Part shown: positions 1 through 8,695 of the stretch, one piece after another
Numbering within the stretch: the first letter of the stretch is position 1
Layout: the number at the start of each line of letters is the position of its first letter
Source of the DNA: Allobacillus halotolerans
GTDB taxonomy: Bacteria; Bacillota; Bacilli; Bacillales; Alkalibacillaceae
Reading direction: 5' to 3'
NCBI RefSeq assembly: GCF_018967645.1
Contig: NZ_JAHLZF010000023.1
Coordinates: 1 to 34,287, forward strand
Length of the DNA: 34,287 nucleotides
The notes under the pieces: generated by a model
What the model was told of the DNA's origin: nothing
Database searches by the model: none
The model's input: only the letters and a program-made list of their open reading frames with translations
Position numbers and translations under genes: made by a program

Positions 1-49
1 TATTTGTTGGTTACTTATCACATTAGAGGAAGGTTCTACTTTTTTCAAT

Positions 50-75
50 GTTCACCACAACTTATAGTGATGAAC
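50..75. other. Hairpin downstream of the AEC gene
   Basis: Inverted arms at 50-58 and 67-75 (GTTCACCAC / GTGATGAAC) pair over nine positions with one wobble and an eight-base loop. It lies just past the stop codon of the last gene of the operon and may mark its 3' end. There is no T-run on the minus-strand side, so it is not called an intrinsic terminator. Confidence 0.35.
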
Positions 76-85
76 CAAATTATAC

Positions 86-1033
86 CTAATTTAGGATGAT
101 TTTAACAATAAATACAACCAAAGGTATTGAGCCTAATGAAACAATTGTTGAAATGACTGTTGTTTTAGTACCCAATTCGACATTCGCTGAAAACCGTGCA
201 AACAAAATCGAAGCTAAAGTTAACGTAGGCATCATCGTTTGCAGCACAATCACTTGTGATGTAACAGCATTAATATGAAAGATGGATAGGCAGATGGCGA
301 CAAAAATCGGCAATATTAATAGTTTAATTGAAATAGGTAACCATACTTTTTCAGGAATAATCCCTTCATTTTTCGTTCGGTGCCGAAACATTTCCATTAA
401 TAGAATCCCAATATAAAACATGGCCATTGGCGCAGCTAAATTTGAGAGATTCACGGTTAGATCAATCAATAACTCGGGAGGCTTTAAATTAGCTAATGTC
501 ATACATAGTCCTAATACAATTGCTATCATTGGTGGATTAATCATCGGTTTAAAAGAGCGAAGCGAAAACTTTTCGTTATATTGAAGCATGACTGCGCCTA
601 ATGACCAAATAATCACATCCACACCTGCATCAAAGACAGCTGCAAGCAATGCACCCTCTGCACCGAAAATCATGGCACAAACCGGAATGCCGATAAACGC
701 CGTATTGCCTAAGCCTGACATTATGGCAAATTCTTTGGCGTTTCTTTTTTCTTTTACGAGATAATGTGCTGAGAGAAAGCCAATTAATATGCCGATGAGA
801 CCAATTGCAATGGATGATAAAAATACAATTCCCATTTGGTTAATCAGACGATAGTCGATTTCCACTGTAAAAATACTCGCCAAGATAATACATGGCATGG
901 CGACATTGACAATTAGACTGATGAAGACGCCCTGTGTGTCGCTGTTGAAAGTTATTGTTCTCGACACAAGGGCGCCAATGGAAATCATCAGGAAAATCAT
1001 TGCAATTGATTCAAAGATCAAATAAAGATTCAT
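86..1033 (-). CDS. AEC-family carrier (auxin efflux carrier/malate permease-like)
   Basis: A 315-residue integral membrane protein with about ten hydrophobic segments spread over its whole length and no soluble domain, the size and layout of the AEC (auxin efflux carrier) family. Members in bacteria include malate/malonate permeases and many carriers of unknown substrate. The glycine/proline-rich stretch around residues 105-125 (SGLGNTAFIGIPV) is the typical first-half motif of the family. It is the last gene of the RraA-TRAP-amidase operon, 9 bp after the amidase gene, so it probably moves a related organic acid, perhaps outward or as an exchange partner of the TRAP system. No good ribosome binding site is visible before the ATG, so translation may be coupled to the upstream gene. 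The family call is firm; the substrate is inference. Confidence 0.85.
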   Translation of the reverse strand: MNLYLIFESIAMIFLMISIGALVSRTITFNSDTQGVFISLIVNVAMPCIILASIFTVEIDYRLINQMGIVFLSSIAIGLIGILIGFLSAHYLVKEKRNAKEFAIMSGLGNTAFIGIPVCAMIFGAEGALLAAVFDAGVDVIIWSLGAVMLQYNEKFSLRSFKPMINPPMIAIVLGLCMTLANLKPPELLIDLTVNLSNLAAPMAMFYIGILLMEMFRHRTKNEGIIPEKVWLPISIKLLILPIFVAICLSIFHINAVTSQVIVLQTMMPTLTLASILFARFSANVELGTKTTVISTIVSLGSIPLVVFIVKIILN

Positions 1034-1042
1034 CGGTCTGTT

Positions 1043-1861
1043 TTACTGGAGTGAATCGTAATACTCCGGCTTTCTATTTTTCAATGAAGGAATACTTTCT
1101 CTAGCACTTTCAATCAGCTTTTTATCCAAGTTGGCATAAGTGATGCCGACACCTTCAGAAGCTCTAGAAACGACCGTACCCCAAGGGTCAATCACCATGC
1201 TGTTTCCATAGCACGCTTTACCAGGTACGTTGGTTCCGAATTGCCCGGCTGCAATAACGTAGCATTGGTTTTCAATCGCACGAGCGCGAAGCAGCGGTTC
1301 CCAGTGTAACATACCCGTATAACGCGTAAAAGCAGCAGGAATAAATAATATATCCGCTCCATCAAGGGCATAGCCACGGTATAATTCCGGGAAGCGCAAA
1401 TCATAACAAATACTTAAACCAGCTTTCCCAAATGGAAGTTCGACCATCTGTGGCTTTTGACCGTTTTCAATCGTGTTGGATTCCATATATTTCGATACCC
1501 CTTGTATTTCAATATCAAATAGATGGATTTTTTGATATTTGGCAACCAACTCACCTTTTGGATCAATCATCAAACTCGTATTATATGACTTTTCTTCATC
1601 TTTTTTCTCTAATATACTACCTACATGAATATACATCTCATGCTGCTTTGCCAGCTTCATTAATTCCTGCGTTGTTTCACCGTTAGGAATTTCTTCTGCG
1701 TTCTTATTTTTATCCTTTTCTTCCCCCATAAAATTACAGTACTCCGGTAAAGAAACAAGCTCTGCTTTCTCGGCCGCTGCTTCTTCCACATATTTTTTTA
1801 TCGTATCTAAATTCTCTTTTTTATCCCATTTTGTATTTAACTGAATCACGCCGACTTTCAT
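1043..1861 (-). CDS. Carbon-nitrogen hydrolase (nitrilase superfamily amidase)
   Basis: A 272-residue cytoplasmic enzyme of the nitrilase superfamily. The Glu-Lys-Cys catalytic triad is visible as E40 (LPEYCNF), K111 (KYQKIHLFD) and C152 (SICYDLRFPELYR). The ICYDLRFPELYR motif is that of the Nit1/Nit2 omega-amidase-like branch, which hydrolyses amides such as 2-oxoglutaramate or deaminated glutathione rather than true nitriles. The start is placed at 1861 because AAGGAGGAC lies at 1868-1876, about six bases upstream; an ATG 18 bp further upstream would put this site inside the gene. It sits 24 bp after dctM and 9 bp before the AEC gene. A role in releasing ammonia from an imported or derived amide acid is plausible; the exact substrate is not visible. 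Confidence 0.88.
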   Translation of the reverse strand: MKVGVIQLNTKWDKKENLDTIKKYVEEAAAEKAELVSLPEYCNFMGEEKDKNKNAEEIPNGETTQELMKLAKQHEMYIHVGSILEKKDEEKSYNTSLMIDPKGELVAKYQKIHLFDIEIQGVSKYMESNTIENGQKPQMVELPFGKAGLSICYDLRFPELYRGYALDGADILFIPAAFTRYTGMLHWEPLLRARAIENQCYVIAAGQFGTNVPGKACYGNSMVIDPWGTVVSRASEGVGITYANLDKKLIESARESIPSLKNRKPEYYDSLQ

Positions 1862-1885
1862 GTAAAAGTCCTCCTTCATTATATT

Positions 1886-3169
1886 CTAATCAAATAGTAG
1901 TGATGGCAACCACAAGGAAAGTTGTGGGAAATAGCTTAATAAAATTAACGCAATAATCATCGGTGCGTAAAACGGCAAGATATTTTTTACAATATGCTCG
2001 AATTTCACCTTTCCGACCCGTGTCATGACATAAAGTCCAATTCCGACTGGTGGAGTGATCATGCCAAGCAGTAAGTTATACGACATGACGATTCCGAAAT
2101 GCATGCGGTCAATGCCTAATGCATCAATGATTGGTAACAGAATCGGCACCATGATAAGCTTGATTGGAATTCCTTCCATCACCATGCCAAGCATCAACAG
2201 CAATAAATTAATGATCAACAGCATTAAGTATTTATTTTCTGTTAGTCCTAGTAAGAAATCAGACAGCAATATTGGCAGTCGCTCTGCGGAAATAATCCAG
2301 CCCATCGATGTACCAACACCAACTAGGAACATAATGAGCGCAGTCGAGCCAACACTTGCAATAAAACCGCCCTTCAAATTTTCAAACGTCAACTCCTTGT
2401 AAATCGCCGCACAAATTATTGCATACACGGCAGCGATTGCACCGGCTTCCGTCGGGGTCACCAGGCCACCTAGCATCCCACCGAGAATAACGACAGGTGC
2501 CATCAACGCAAAGAACCCATCTTTAATCGTTTGACCAACTGTTTTCCATTCAAAAGGTTCAGGATCAGGTGCTTGCACTCTTCCAGTTGATACTTGAAAA
2601 TAAACATAGATTCCGAGGGTCAACGCAATGAGCAAACCAGGAACAATCCCAGCGACAAATAACCTCTCTACTGAAACCTCTGCCAAATACGCATAGACAA
2701 TTAGCGGAACACTTGGCGGAATGATCGCTCCTATGACTGAAGAAGCCAAAACTAATGCTGCACTATAAGGCTTTGAATAACCTTTTTCGACCATCGCTCT
2801 CATCTCAATTGCACCGAGGCCCGCTTGGTCACCGACAGCCGTACCGGAAATACCGGAAAAAATGACACTCGCCAATATGTTCACTTGTGCCAAGCCGCCA
2901 CGGATAAACCCGACAATTGCAACAGAGAAATCAAATATCCGCTGTGTAATACCTGCAGAATTCATTAAATTCCCTGCTAAAATAAATAGTGGAACAGCTA
3001 AAAGTGTATATCCTTTGATTCCTTCAATGACTTGAGTGGTGAATACCTCCAGAGAGTAACCACCCATGAAAAGTGCTATTAACGTTGAGATAATCATTGA
3101 AAATGAAACTGGAAAACCAATCAGCAACAAGACTAAAAACACAATAAACATCGTTAGACCAAAAATCAT
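1886..3169 (-). CDS. dctM: TRAP transporter large permease (DctM)
   Basis: A 427-residue protein made almost entirely of membrane helices (about 11-12), the usual size of TRAP large permeases, which carry substrate across the membrane using a sodium or proton gradient. Family signatures are seen in the centre of the protein: GISGTAVGDQAGLGAIEM near residues 107-124, then GAIIPPSVPLIVYAYL near 148-163. The ATG overlaps the dctQ stop codon in an ATGA junction (3166-3169), and a perfect anti-SD match GGTGATC lies four bases before it, so the two membrane subunits are made together. The substrate is not evident from this subunit. Confidence 0.95.
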   Translation of the reverse strand: MIFGLTMFIVFLVLLLIGFPVSFSMIISTLIALFMGGYSLEVFTTQVIEGIKGYTLLAVPLFILAGNLMNSAGITQRIFDFSVAIVGFIRGGLAQVNILASVIFSGISGTAVGDQAGLGAIEMRAMVEKGYSKPYSAALVLASSVIGAIIPPSVPLIVYAYLAEVSVERLFVAGIVPGLLIALTLGIYVYFQVSTGRVQAPDPEPFEWKTVGQTIKDGFFALMAPVVILGGMLGGLVTPTEAGAIAAVYAIICAAIYKELTFENLKGGFIASVGSTALIMFLVGVGTSMGWIISAERLPILLSDFLLGLTENKYLMLLIINLLLLMLGMVMEGIPIKLIMVPILLPIIDALGIDRMHFGIVMSYNLLLGMITPPVGIGLYVMTRVGKVKFEHIVKNILPFYAPMIIALILLSYFPQLSLWLPSLLFD

Positions 3170-3666
3170 GAGTGATCACCTTCTTCCGGATGGTATATAT
3201 CGACATGTCCTTTAGCGACCGCTATGACATGGTAGATGGATGTCAATACGACTAATGCCATTAACAGTGCCAGAGGGATATAATACCAAGCCATCGGCGC
3301 CTTCATAATCAACGTCGTTCGTGCGAATCCGCTCATCGTCAGTTGAATAGAATAATAAAACATGACGATTGCCGTTCCTAAGAGTAGCAATGTATTAAAG
3401 ACACCCATAATTCTTTTTCCTAATGGGTTGAACTTGTCGACCAAGAAGGTAATCATAATATCTTCTCGGTCAACAATCAGTTTTCCGAATCCCATGAACG
3501 TAATCCAAACAATCAAAAATGAAAAGAACTCATGTGACCAAACCATCGATGAACTAAAGAAATAACGCATGATAATCTCGTAGAACATCATGACAACGAG
3601 GATGGCCATACCTACTAGCGCAATGAAAAGATATACGTTTGCTATTCCATTCAATAACTTTTTCAC
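3166..3666 (-). CDS. dctQ: TRAP transporter small permease (DctQ)
   Basis: A 166-residue protein with four hydrophobic segments, as usual for the small subunit of TRAP transporters; it partners DctM and contacts the binding protein. The motif EFFSFLIVWITFMGFGKLI is typical of the family (conserved Glu before helix 2, then G near the end). The start is taken as the GTG at 3666 because GGTGATC, a perfect anti-SD match, is centred eight bases upstream; two in-frame GTG codons at 3678 and 3675 would lie within or before that site. It starts 12 bp after dctP and overlaps dctM by 4 bp. Confidence 0.92.
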   Translation of the reverse strand: MKKLLNGIANVYLFIALVGMAILVVMMFYEIIMRYFFSSSMVWSHEFFSFLIVWITFMGFGKLIVDREDIMITFLVDKFNPLGKRIMGVFNTLLLLGTAIVMFYYSIQLTMSGFARTTLIMKAPMAWYYIPLALLMALVVLTSIYHVIAVAKGHVDIYHPEEGDHS

Positions 3667-3678
3667 TAGGATCACCAC

Positions 3679-4701
3679 TTATTCGATAGACTTGATTTGA
3701 TCAATATATCCTTCAGGTACGACACTATCTTCTTCAAGTTGATAGTGGAATTCTGAAAATGCTTCACTCCACTCTTGTTTGTCGATTTCATGGATTGTAA
3801 TGTCATGCTCGTCTTTCATCTTTTGAAGTTGTTCTTCTACTTCAGCTTCAATCAGCTTATTATTCTCTTCACCTGTCTCATTAGCAGCCTCAACTAAAAT
3901 CTGTTGATGTTCTTCCGATAATCCTTGGTAAAATTCCTCGCTCATCGTCAGAACGATATCTTGAGGGTATTCTTCTGTAATTGTCATGTGAGGAGCAACC
4001 TCTGTGAATTTCATCGACCAAACAAGAGAGATTGGAGATGTAACTGCATTCACTAGATTTTGTTTTAGTGCCAAGTAAGTTTCTGTCCAAGCGATGACTG
4101 TAGGATTCGCACCGACATGGTCATAGGCTGCAGAGTAATATTCTGATTCAAATGAACGCATATCTAAACCTTCTAAATCGCTAACGTCTTTGACTGGTTC
4201 CGTTGACAACATGACCCGATATGGACCACGAACGAAGTTACGTTCTGTATTTAAGACACGAATTCCGTTTTCAGCCAATTTATTATGAATATCCTGTCCC
4301 ATTTCACCTGTGTTGAATTTTTGATAATGCTCAAAATCACGGAATAGGAACGGAACACTCGCTACATCTACACGTGAATCATAATCACTGAAATACGTAA
4401 TACCATCTGCGTACATTTGTTGCGTACCCATAATCATATTGTCGATTTGTGATGTACCTTTACCTAACTGTTCGGCTGGATAGACCTTCACGTCTAATTC
4501 TCCATTACTTTTCTCATCTACGAGCTCAGCAAATTTGTTGAACATTTGGCCTTCTAAAGATTCTTCAGGCATTTTCGTGCCGAACTTGATTTCAATCGGT
4601 TCTTCTGCTGAAGCTTCTGCACTTCCTGCGTCACCAGACTCACTGCAAGCGCTTACAACCATCAGTAAAAAAAGAGAAACAACAATCATCCATTTTTTCA
4701 T
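3679..4701 (-). CDS. dctP: TRAP transporter substrate-binding lipoprotein (DctP family)
   Basis: A 340-residue DctP-family solute-binding protein. The N-terminus has two lysines, a hydrophobic core and a lipobox ending VSAC with Cys19, so in this Gram-positive cell it should be lipid-anchored on the outer membrane face. A Ser/Glu/Ala-rich linker follows. The family core is seen around residues 150-200: MRSF with the Arg expected to bind a carboxylate, then GANPTVIAWTETYLAL. The body is acidic, in line with a salt-exposed protein. The ATG at 4701 is preferred over a TTG one codon upstream because AGGGGG is well spaced from it. The gene follows rraA-like by 12 bp and precedes dctQ by 12 bp. TRAP systems usually take up organic acids; the ligand is unknown. 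Confidence 0.94.
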   Translation of the reverse strand: MKKWMIVVSLFLLMVVSACSESGDAGSAEASAEEPIEIKFGTKMPEESLEGQMFNKFAELVDEKSNGELDVKVYPAEQLGKGTSQIDNMIMGTQQMYADGITYFSDYDSRVDVASVPFLFRDFEHYQKFNTGEMGQDIHNKLAENGIRVLNTERNFVRGPYRVMLSTEPVKDVSDLEGLDMRSFESEYYSAAYDHVGANPTVIAWTETYLALKQNLVNAVTSPISLVWSMKFTEVAPHMTITEEYPQDIVLTMSEEFYQGLSEEHQQILVEAANETGEENNKLIEAEVEEQLQKMKDEHDITIHEIDKQEWSEAFSEFHYQLEEDSVVPEGYIDQIKSIE

Positions 4702-4713
4702 CAATCAAACCCC

Positions 4714-5388
4714 CTAATTTTTTTGAAAATATTCTTCAATTAATTTATCCGCTTTTGTCAAACTACTTAATACTTCTCCATTGTCTAATTTTTCTTTTGA
4801 GTAAGGCTCACGATCTTCACTAGCTTTCGATTTTTTTAATACATCCTCATAATCGACCGTTTCATCCATCACCAACACGCCATTGTCATCTGCAACAATT
4901 AAGTCCCCAGAATTAACAGCTACACCGCCACATTGTACGGTTGTATTAATCTCACCACTAATTCCGTATAACTTCGTTGTAATTGCTGACCGACCTGTCG
5001 CAAAGACCGGAAGTCCAATTTCACGCAATGCTTGGATATCCGTACATGGTCCGTCAATGATAATTCCCGCCAGCTTTCTCGCCTTCGCTGCATAAACGAC
5101 CATTTCTCCTACCGCCGCGTGTTTTTTATCTCCTGTACGATCGATGACAAGAACATCACCTTCTTCTGCCAAACTGACAGCCTTGTGAACCATCGTTGAA
5201 TCATTCGTCGTTGTTTTCACCGTAAACGCAGTACCAACAACTTTTACATCATCCAACATGGATTTGACAGACGGATCCATAAACCCATAATGCAAATGGT
5301 GACCAATTGTTGCTGGCTCCACTTCCCGAAACCGCTCTAGTAAATCGTCCGTTAACCTCGTATTTTTCTGTTTTTCGTTAATCTTCAT
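4714..5388 (-). CDS. RraA-like protein (HMG/CHA aldolase superfamily)
   Basis: A 224-residue RraA-fold protein. Known members are 4-hydroxy-4-methyl-2-oxoglutarate / 4-carboxy-4-hydroxy-2-oxoadipate aldolases (also oxaloacetate decarboxylases) and the RNase E inhibitor RraA; older databases mislabel them as menaquinone methyltransferases. Family blocks seen are VGTAFTVKTT, GDVLVIDRTG, GIIIDGPCTDIQAL and LPVFATG. The aldolase D-X20-R-D motif appears as E95-X20-T116-D117, so the substrate-binding Arg is replaced by Thr. The start is the second of two close ATGs (5388), because AGGAGG directly abuts the first and is six bases from the second. As first gene before a TRAP system, a job on an imported oxo/hydroxy acid is likely, but aldolase activity should not be assumed. 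Confidence 0.85.
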   Translation of the reverse strand: MKINEKQKNTRLTDDLLERFREVEPATIGHHLHYGFMDPSVKSMLDDVKVVGTAFTVKTTTNDSTMVHKAVSLAEEGDVLVIDRTGDKKHAAVGEMVVYAAKARKLAGIIIDGPCTDIQALREIGLPVFATGRSAITTKLYGISGEINTTVQCGGVAVNSGDLIVADDNGVLVMDETVDYEDVLKKSKASEDREPYSKEKLDNGEVLSSLTKADKLIEEYFQKN

Positions 5389-5410
5389 ATTCATCCTCCT
5401 GTTAAATATA

Positions 5411-5424
5411 ACTTGTATACATGT
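5411..5424. promoter_or_regulatory. Candidate operator, GTATAC-centred inverted repeat
   Basis: ACTTGTATACATGT is a near-palindrome centred on GTATAC. It sits right where transcription from the promoter at 5428-5456 should begin. GntR-family (FCD/FadR-type) repressors of organic-acid operons often bind TTGTATACAA-like sites; that link is inference, and no regulator gene lies in the window. Confidence 0.45.
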
Positions 5425-5427
5425 TGT

Positions 5428-5456
5428 ATATTATCATGTTATTTTTCCAAATTCAA
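5428..5456 (-). promoter_or_regulatory. Probable sigma-A promoter of the rraA-TRAP operon
   Basis: On the minus strand a TTGAAT box (5451-5456) is followed after 17 bp by TAATAT (5428-5433). Both boxes match the consensus at four positions, and the stretch lies 40-70 bp ahead of the first gene of the operon in otherwise gene-free DNA. Confidence 0.5.
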
Positions 5457-5507
5457 CAAATTTTTTAATATAATTTTATATTATTAATTATCAGAATCTA
5501 TTTCTTA

Positions 5508-5538
5508 AATTAAAAAGACCCGCCAGTAGGCGAGCCTT
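5508..5538 (-). terminator. Intrinsic terminator after phosphoglucomutase
   Basis: Arms at 5515-5524 and 5529-5538 form a 10-bp stem (two wobbles) around a four-base loop. On the minus strand it is followed by TTTTTAATTT. It closes the pgm transcript and separates it from the rraA-TRAP promoter. Confidence 0.85.
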
Positions 5539-5553
5539 TTCTCACTGAGTCTC

Positions 5554-7260
5554 TTATAATACTGCTTTCTTCAACTGCTCCAATCGACGATTCGATTCCT
5601 CCCTCGTCTCACCCTTCACACCAAAGTAAAATTTCATCTTCGGCTCTGTTCCGGATGGGCGGAGGCAATACCAGCAATCATCGCTCATTTTTACTTTTAG
5701 GACGTTCGCACTTGGTAGTTCAATCTCTTCTTCACGACCTTCAGCTAAATACGTACGTTTTCCAGTTGTATAATCTTCAACAATCTCGGCGTTCAAATCG
5801 CCGGCTGTTTTCACTGGGTTTTCCCGAAATCGATCCATCAATTTAGCAATTTGTTTTGCGCCATCAATGCCTTCCATTTTCACGGAATGAAGGTCTTCGA
5901 TGTAATAGCCATGTTGTTCATATAATGTTTCAAGCGCATCAAATAACGTCATACCTTTTTCGTTATAGAAGGCTGCCATTTCACAAGCCATCATTGTCGA
6001 TTGAACGGCGTCTTTATCGCGTGAGAAGTCGTTGATTAAATAACCGTAACTTTCTTCGTAACCGAACATAAACGTATGAGCATTTGTTTGTTGAAACTCA
6101 TCAATTTTTTCACTAATAAATTTGAATCCTGTCAACACATCTATCGACTGAATGCCGTAGTGTTCCGCCACTGCTCGTCCAAGTTCAGACGTCACAATCG
6201 TTTTAATCATCTTGCCGTTGGAAGGGATTTCTTTCGTATTGGCAAGGATATAGTCGAACATCAACGCACCTAACTGATTCCCTGATAGCACTTGGTAGTT
6301 TCCAGCTGCGTTTTTTGCAGCCACTCCTAATCGATCAGCATCCGGATCCGTCGCAATGAGAACGTCAGCATTAACCTTTTCACCTAATCCAATTGCATAT
6401 TCAAAAGCTTGATGCTCCTCTGGGTTTGGAGATTGAACAGTGGAAAACTCCGGATCTGCAACCATTTGTTCCTCGACTAAATGGACTTGATTAAAGCCCA
6501 ACTGGTTTAACCCCTGTGGGACAAGCTTGCCTGCTGTTCCGTGGAGTGGCGTGAAGACGATATTTAACTTGTCCGCTTGCTTCGAAATTACATCTTCATT
6601 AAGGGTAATCGATTTTAGCTCAGATAAATAAGCTTCGTCTACGTCTTCATCGATCCATTGCAAAAGACCTTGTTCTTCCAATGCTTCTTGATCCATCACT
6701 TCAATCGTTAGTTCATTTTCGATTCCGTTTACTTTTTCAATCATTAAATCTGCTTGCTCTGGTGGTAACTGTCCACCCGTTTCGTTATAAACCTTATAAC
6801 CGTTGTACTCCGGTGGGTTGTGACTTGCTGTAATCATCACCCCAGCAGCCGTGCCTAAGTGACGGACGGCGAACGAAAGCTCAGGGGTCGGGCGAAGTGA
6901 AGTGAATACATAGGTTTTAATTCCATGCACACCAAGCACACGAGCCGTCTCAATCGCGAACTCCTTCGATTTATAGCGAGAATCGTAAGCCACCACGACA
7001 CCATGCTTTTTAAAGTCTGATCCGTAACGCTCCAAATAAAGCGCTAACCCCTTTGCCGCTTTGCGAACCGTGTAGATGTTCATACGGTTAATCCCCACAC
7101 CTAATACGCCACGAATACCACCCGTTCCAAACTTGAGCGGCTCGTAAAACGCATCCTGCATAGCTTGATCATCGTGCTTTATTTGTTCCAATTCTGTTTT
7201 TAATTCTTCATCTAGTTGGTCAAACGCGAGCCAACTTTCTGCAATTTTTCTCCAATTCAT
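5554..7260 (-). CDS. pgcA: Phospho-sugar mutase (alpha-phosphoglucomutase, PgcA-like)
   Basis: A 568-residue cytoplasmic alpha-D-phosphohexomutase that interconverts glucose-6-phosphate and glucose-1-phosphate, feeding GalU. All four domain signatures are present: active-site serine S146 in ITASHNPPEYNGY, the metal loop ATDPDADRLGV, the sugar-binding loop GYEESYGY, and the phosphate-binding LRPSGTEPKMKF near the C-terminus. The length fits the Bacillus PgcA type (about 580 residues). The ATG has GGTGATAAC just before it. It lies about 75 bp after ugd, with a terminator in between, so it may depend on read-through or on a weak promoter not seen here. Glucose-1-phosphate from this enzyme is needed for UDP-glucose and UDP-glucuronate in the neighbouring polysaccharide locus. 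Some relatives also accept mannose phosphates. Confidence 0.93.
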   Translation of the reverse strand: MNWRKIAESWLAFDQLDEELKTELEQIKHDDQAMQDAFYEPLKFGTGGIRGVLGVGINRMNIYTVRKAAKGLALYLERYGSDFKKHGVVVAYDSRYKSKEFAIETARVLGVHGIKTYVFTSLRPTPELSFAVRHLGTAAGVMITASHNPPEYNGYKVYNETGGQLPPEQADLMIEKVNGIENELTIEVMDQEALEEQGLLQWIDEDVDEAYLSELKSITLNEDVISKQADKLNIVFTPLHGTAGKLVPQGLNQLGFNQVHLVEEQMVADPEFSTVQSPNPEEHQAFEYAIGLGEKVNADVLIATDPDADRLGVAAKNAAGNYQVLSGNQLGALMFDYILANTKEIPSNGKMIKTIVTSELGRAVAEHYGIQSIDVLTGFKFISEKIDEFQQTNAHTFMFGYEESYGYLINDFSRDKDAVQSTMMACEMAAFYNEKGMTLFDALETLYEQHGYYIEDLHSVKMEGIDGAKQIAKLMDRFRENPVKTAGDLNAEIVEDYTTGKRTYLAEGREEEIELPSANVLKVKMSDDCWYCLRPSGTEPKMKFYFGVKGETREESNRRLEQLKKAVL

Positions 7261-7299
7261 GTTATCACCATTTTGTTTGTATTTCCTCGATCACTTATG

Positions 7300-7326
7300 T
7301 AAAAACAGCCCACCAACTCGGCGGGC
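7300..7326 (-). terminator. Intrinsic terminator after ugd
   Basis: Arms at 7308-7314 and 7320-7326 (GCCCACC / GGCGGGC) form a seven-pair GC-rich stem with one wobble. On the minus strand the stem is followed by TGTTTTT. It lies 10 bp after the ugd stop codon and only about 40 bp before pgcA. Confidence 0.85.
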
Positions 7327-7336
7327 TTATGATTTA

Positions 7337-8503
7337 TTAATCTCTCTGAAACACATCACGTGTATACACTTTATCCGAAACATCCTTCAACTCATCTTCC
7401 ATCCGATTCGCAACAATAACATCAGATTCTTCTTTAAACGAATCAAAGCTGTCAATTACGCGCATACCGTTAAACTGAGCATCTTCCAATGTCGGTTCAT
7501 AAATAATAACCTCTATGTCCTGACTCTGCAAGCGCTCAATTACTCCCTGAATCGCTGATTGTCTAAAGTTATCTGAACCTGTCTTCATCGTTAAACGATA
7601 AATACCAACCTTATTTGGATTTCGTTTTAAGATTTGATTGGCAATATGATCCTTCCGTGTATCATTCGCAGAAACAATAGCTGAAACCATGTTATTCGGT
7701 ATCCCTTTATAATTCGCCAACAGCTGCTTCGTGTCCTTCGGCAAGCAATAACCACCATAGCCAAAGGAAGGATTATTATAATGATCACCAATCCGTGGAT
7801 CATAGCTAATCCCTTGAATGATCTGCTGACTATCCAAGCCATTCACTTCCGCGTACGTATCTAGCTCATTGAAGAAAGAAACACGCATCGCAAGGTACGT
7901 ATTGGCGAAAAGTTTAATCGCTTCAGCCTCGGTTGAATGGGTAAACAACTTAGGGATGTCCTGCTTAATTGCTCCTTCAGCTAAGAGGTTTGCAAATGTT
8001 TCCGCACGCTCGGATTGTTCACCGACAATGATTCTTGAAGGATAAAGGTTATCATATAGTGCTTTCCCTTCACGTAAAAACTCTGGTGAAAAAATGATGT
8101 TGGTCGTATGATATTTTTCTCTAACTAATTCAGTGTAACCGACTGGAATGGTTGATTTGATCACCATGACAGCATTCGGATTGATTTCTAACACACGCTC
8201 TATGACAGACTCTACAGTTGACGTATCGAAGTAGTCTTGTTCAGGATCGTAATTGGTTGGTGTTGAGATAATAACGAACTCTGCATCTTGATAAGCTTCT
8301 TGTCCGTCTGTCGTTGCGTGTAGATTAAGATCCTTAGTTGCTAAAAACTCCTCAATTTCAGGATCGACTATTGGCGATTTTTTATTATTTAATAAATCGA
8401 CTTTTTTTTGAATGATGTCTATTGCAATAACTTCATTGTATTGCGCTAATAGGACGGCGTTTGATAGACCTACATAGCCTGTGCCCGCTACTGTGATTTT
8501 CAT
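7337..8503 (-). CDS. ugd: UDP-glucose 6-dehydrogenase, copy 1
   Basis: A 388-residue NAD-dependent dehydrogenase that oxidises UDP-glucose to UDP-glucuronate. It belongs to the short branch (about 390 residues, HasB/Ugd type). The Rossmann motif GTGYVGLSN starts at residue 7, STPTNYD is at 80-86, and the catalytic Cys253 lies in [14 protein letters not shown]. The start at 8503 follows GGGAGTG; a GTG nine bases upstream is inside that site. It has its own promoter and terminator. A paralogue at 22688-23860 is about three quarters identical by eye. UDP-glucuronate supply for the exopolysaccharide, or a teichuronic-acid-like polymer, is the likely purpose. Confidence 0.93.
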   Translation of the reverse strand: MKITVAGTGYVGLSNAVLLAQYNEVIAIDIIQKKVDLLNNKKSPIVDPEIEEFLATKDLNLHATTDGQEAYQDAEFVIISTPTNYDPEQDYFDTSTVESVIERVLEINPNAVMVIKSTIPVGYTELVREKYHTTNIIFSPEFLREGKALYDNLYPSRIIVGEQSERAETFANLLAEGAIKQDIPKLFTHSTEAEAIKLFANTYLAMRVSFFNELDTYAEVNGLDSQQIIQGISYDPRIGDHYNNPSFGYGGYCLPKDTKQLLANYKGIPNNMVSAIVSANDTRKDHIANQILKRNPNKVGIYRLTMKTGSDNFRQSAIQGVIERLQSQDIEVIIYEPTLEDAQFNGMRVIDSFDSFKEESDVIVANRMEDELKDVSDKVYTRDVFQRD

Positions 8504-8549
8504 GGTATACACTCCCGTCTACCTTTTTTCTTTAGTAATCAGCATACCA

Positions 8550-8579
8550 GTTATACATACCTCTGAAGTTAATCGTCAA
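8550..8579 (-). promoter_or_regulatory. Probable sigma-A promoter of ugd copy 1
   Basis: On the minus strand TTGACG (8574-8579, five of six) and TATAAC (8550-8555, five of six) are 18 bp apart, placing the start about 40 bp before the ugd ATG. It implies that ugd is transcribed separately from the preceding flippase operon. Confidence 0.65.
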
Positions 8580-8695
8580 TGGAAATTTCACTATGTAAAA
8601 ATAATCAATTTACATTTCCTTCAACAATATACCTTCAAACTTTTTTTCTACGCTAACAGTTAATGTGTAAAAAGAAAAAATTTTAATAACTATTT

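Noticed and set aside
50-75. Intrinsic terminator after the AEC gene
   Set aside because: A good stem exists but no T-run follows on the minus strand.
2055-2402. Open plus-strand frame of 115 codons
   Set aside because: It is the mirror of the DctM coding frame and has no start signals of its own.
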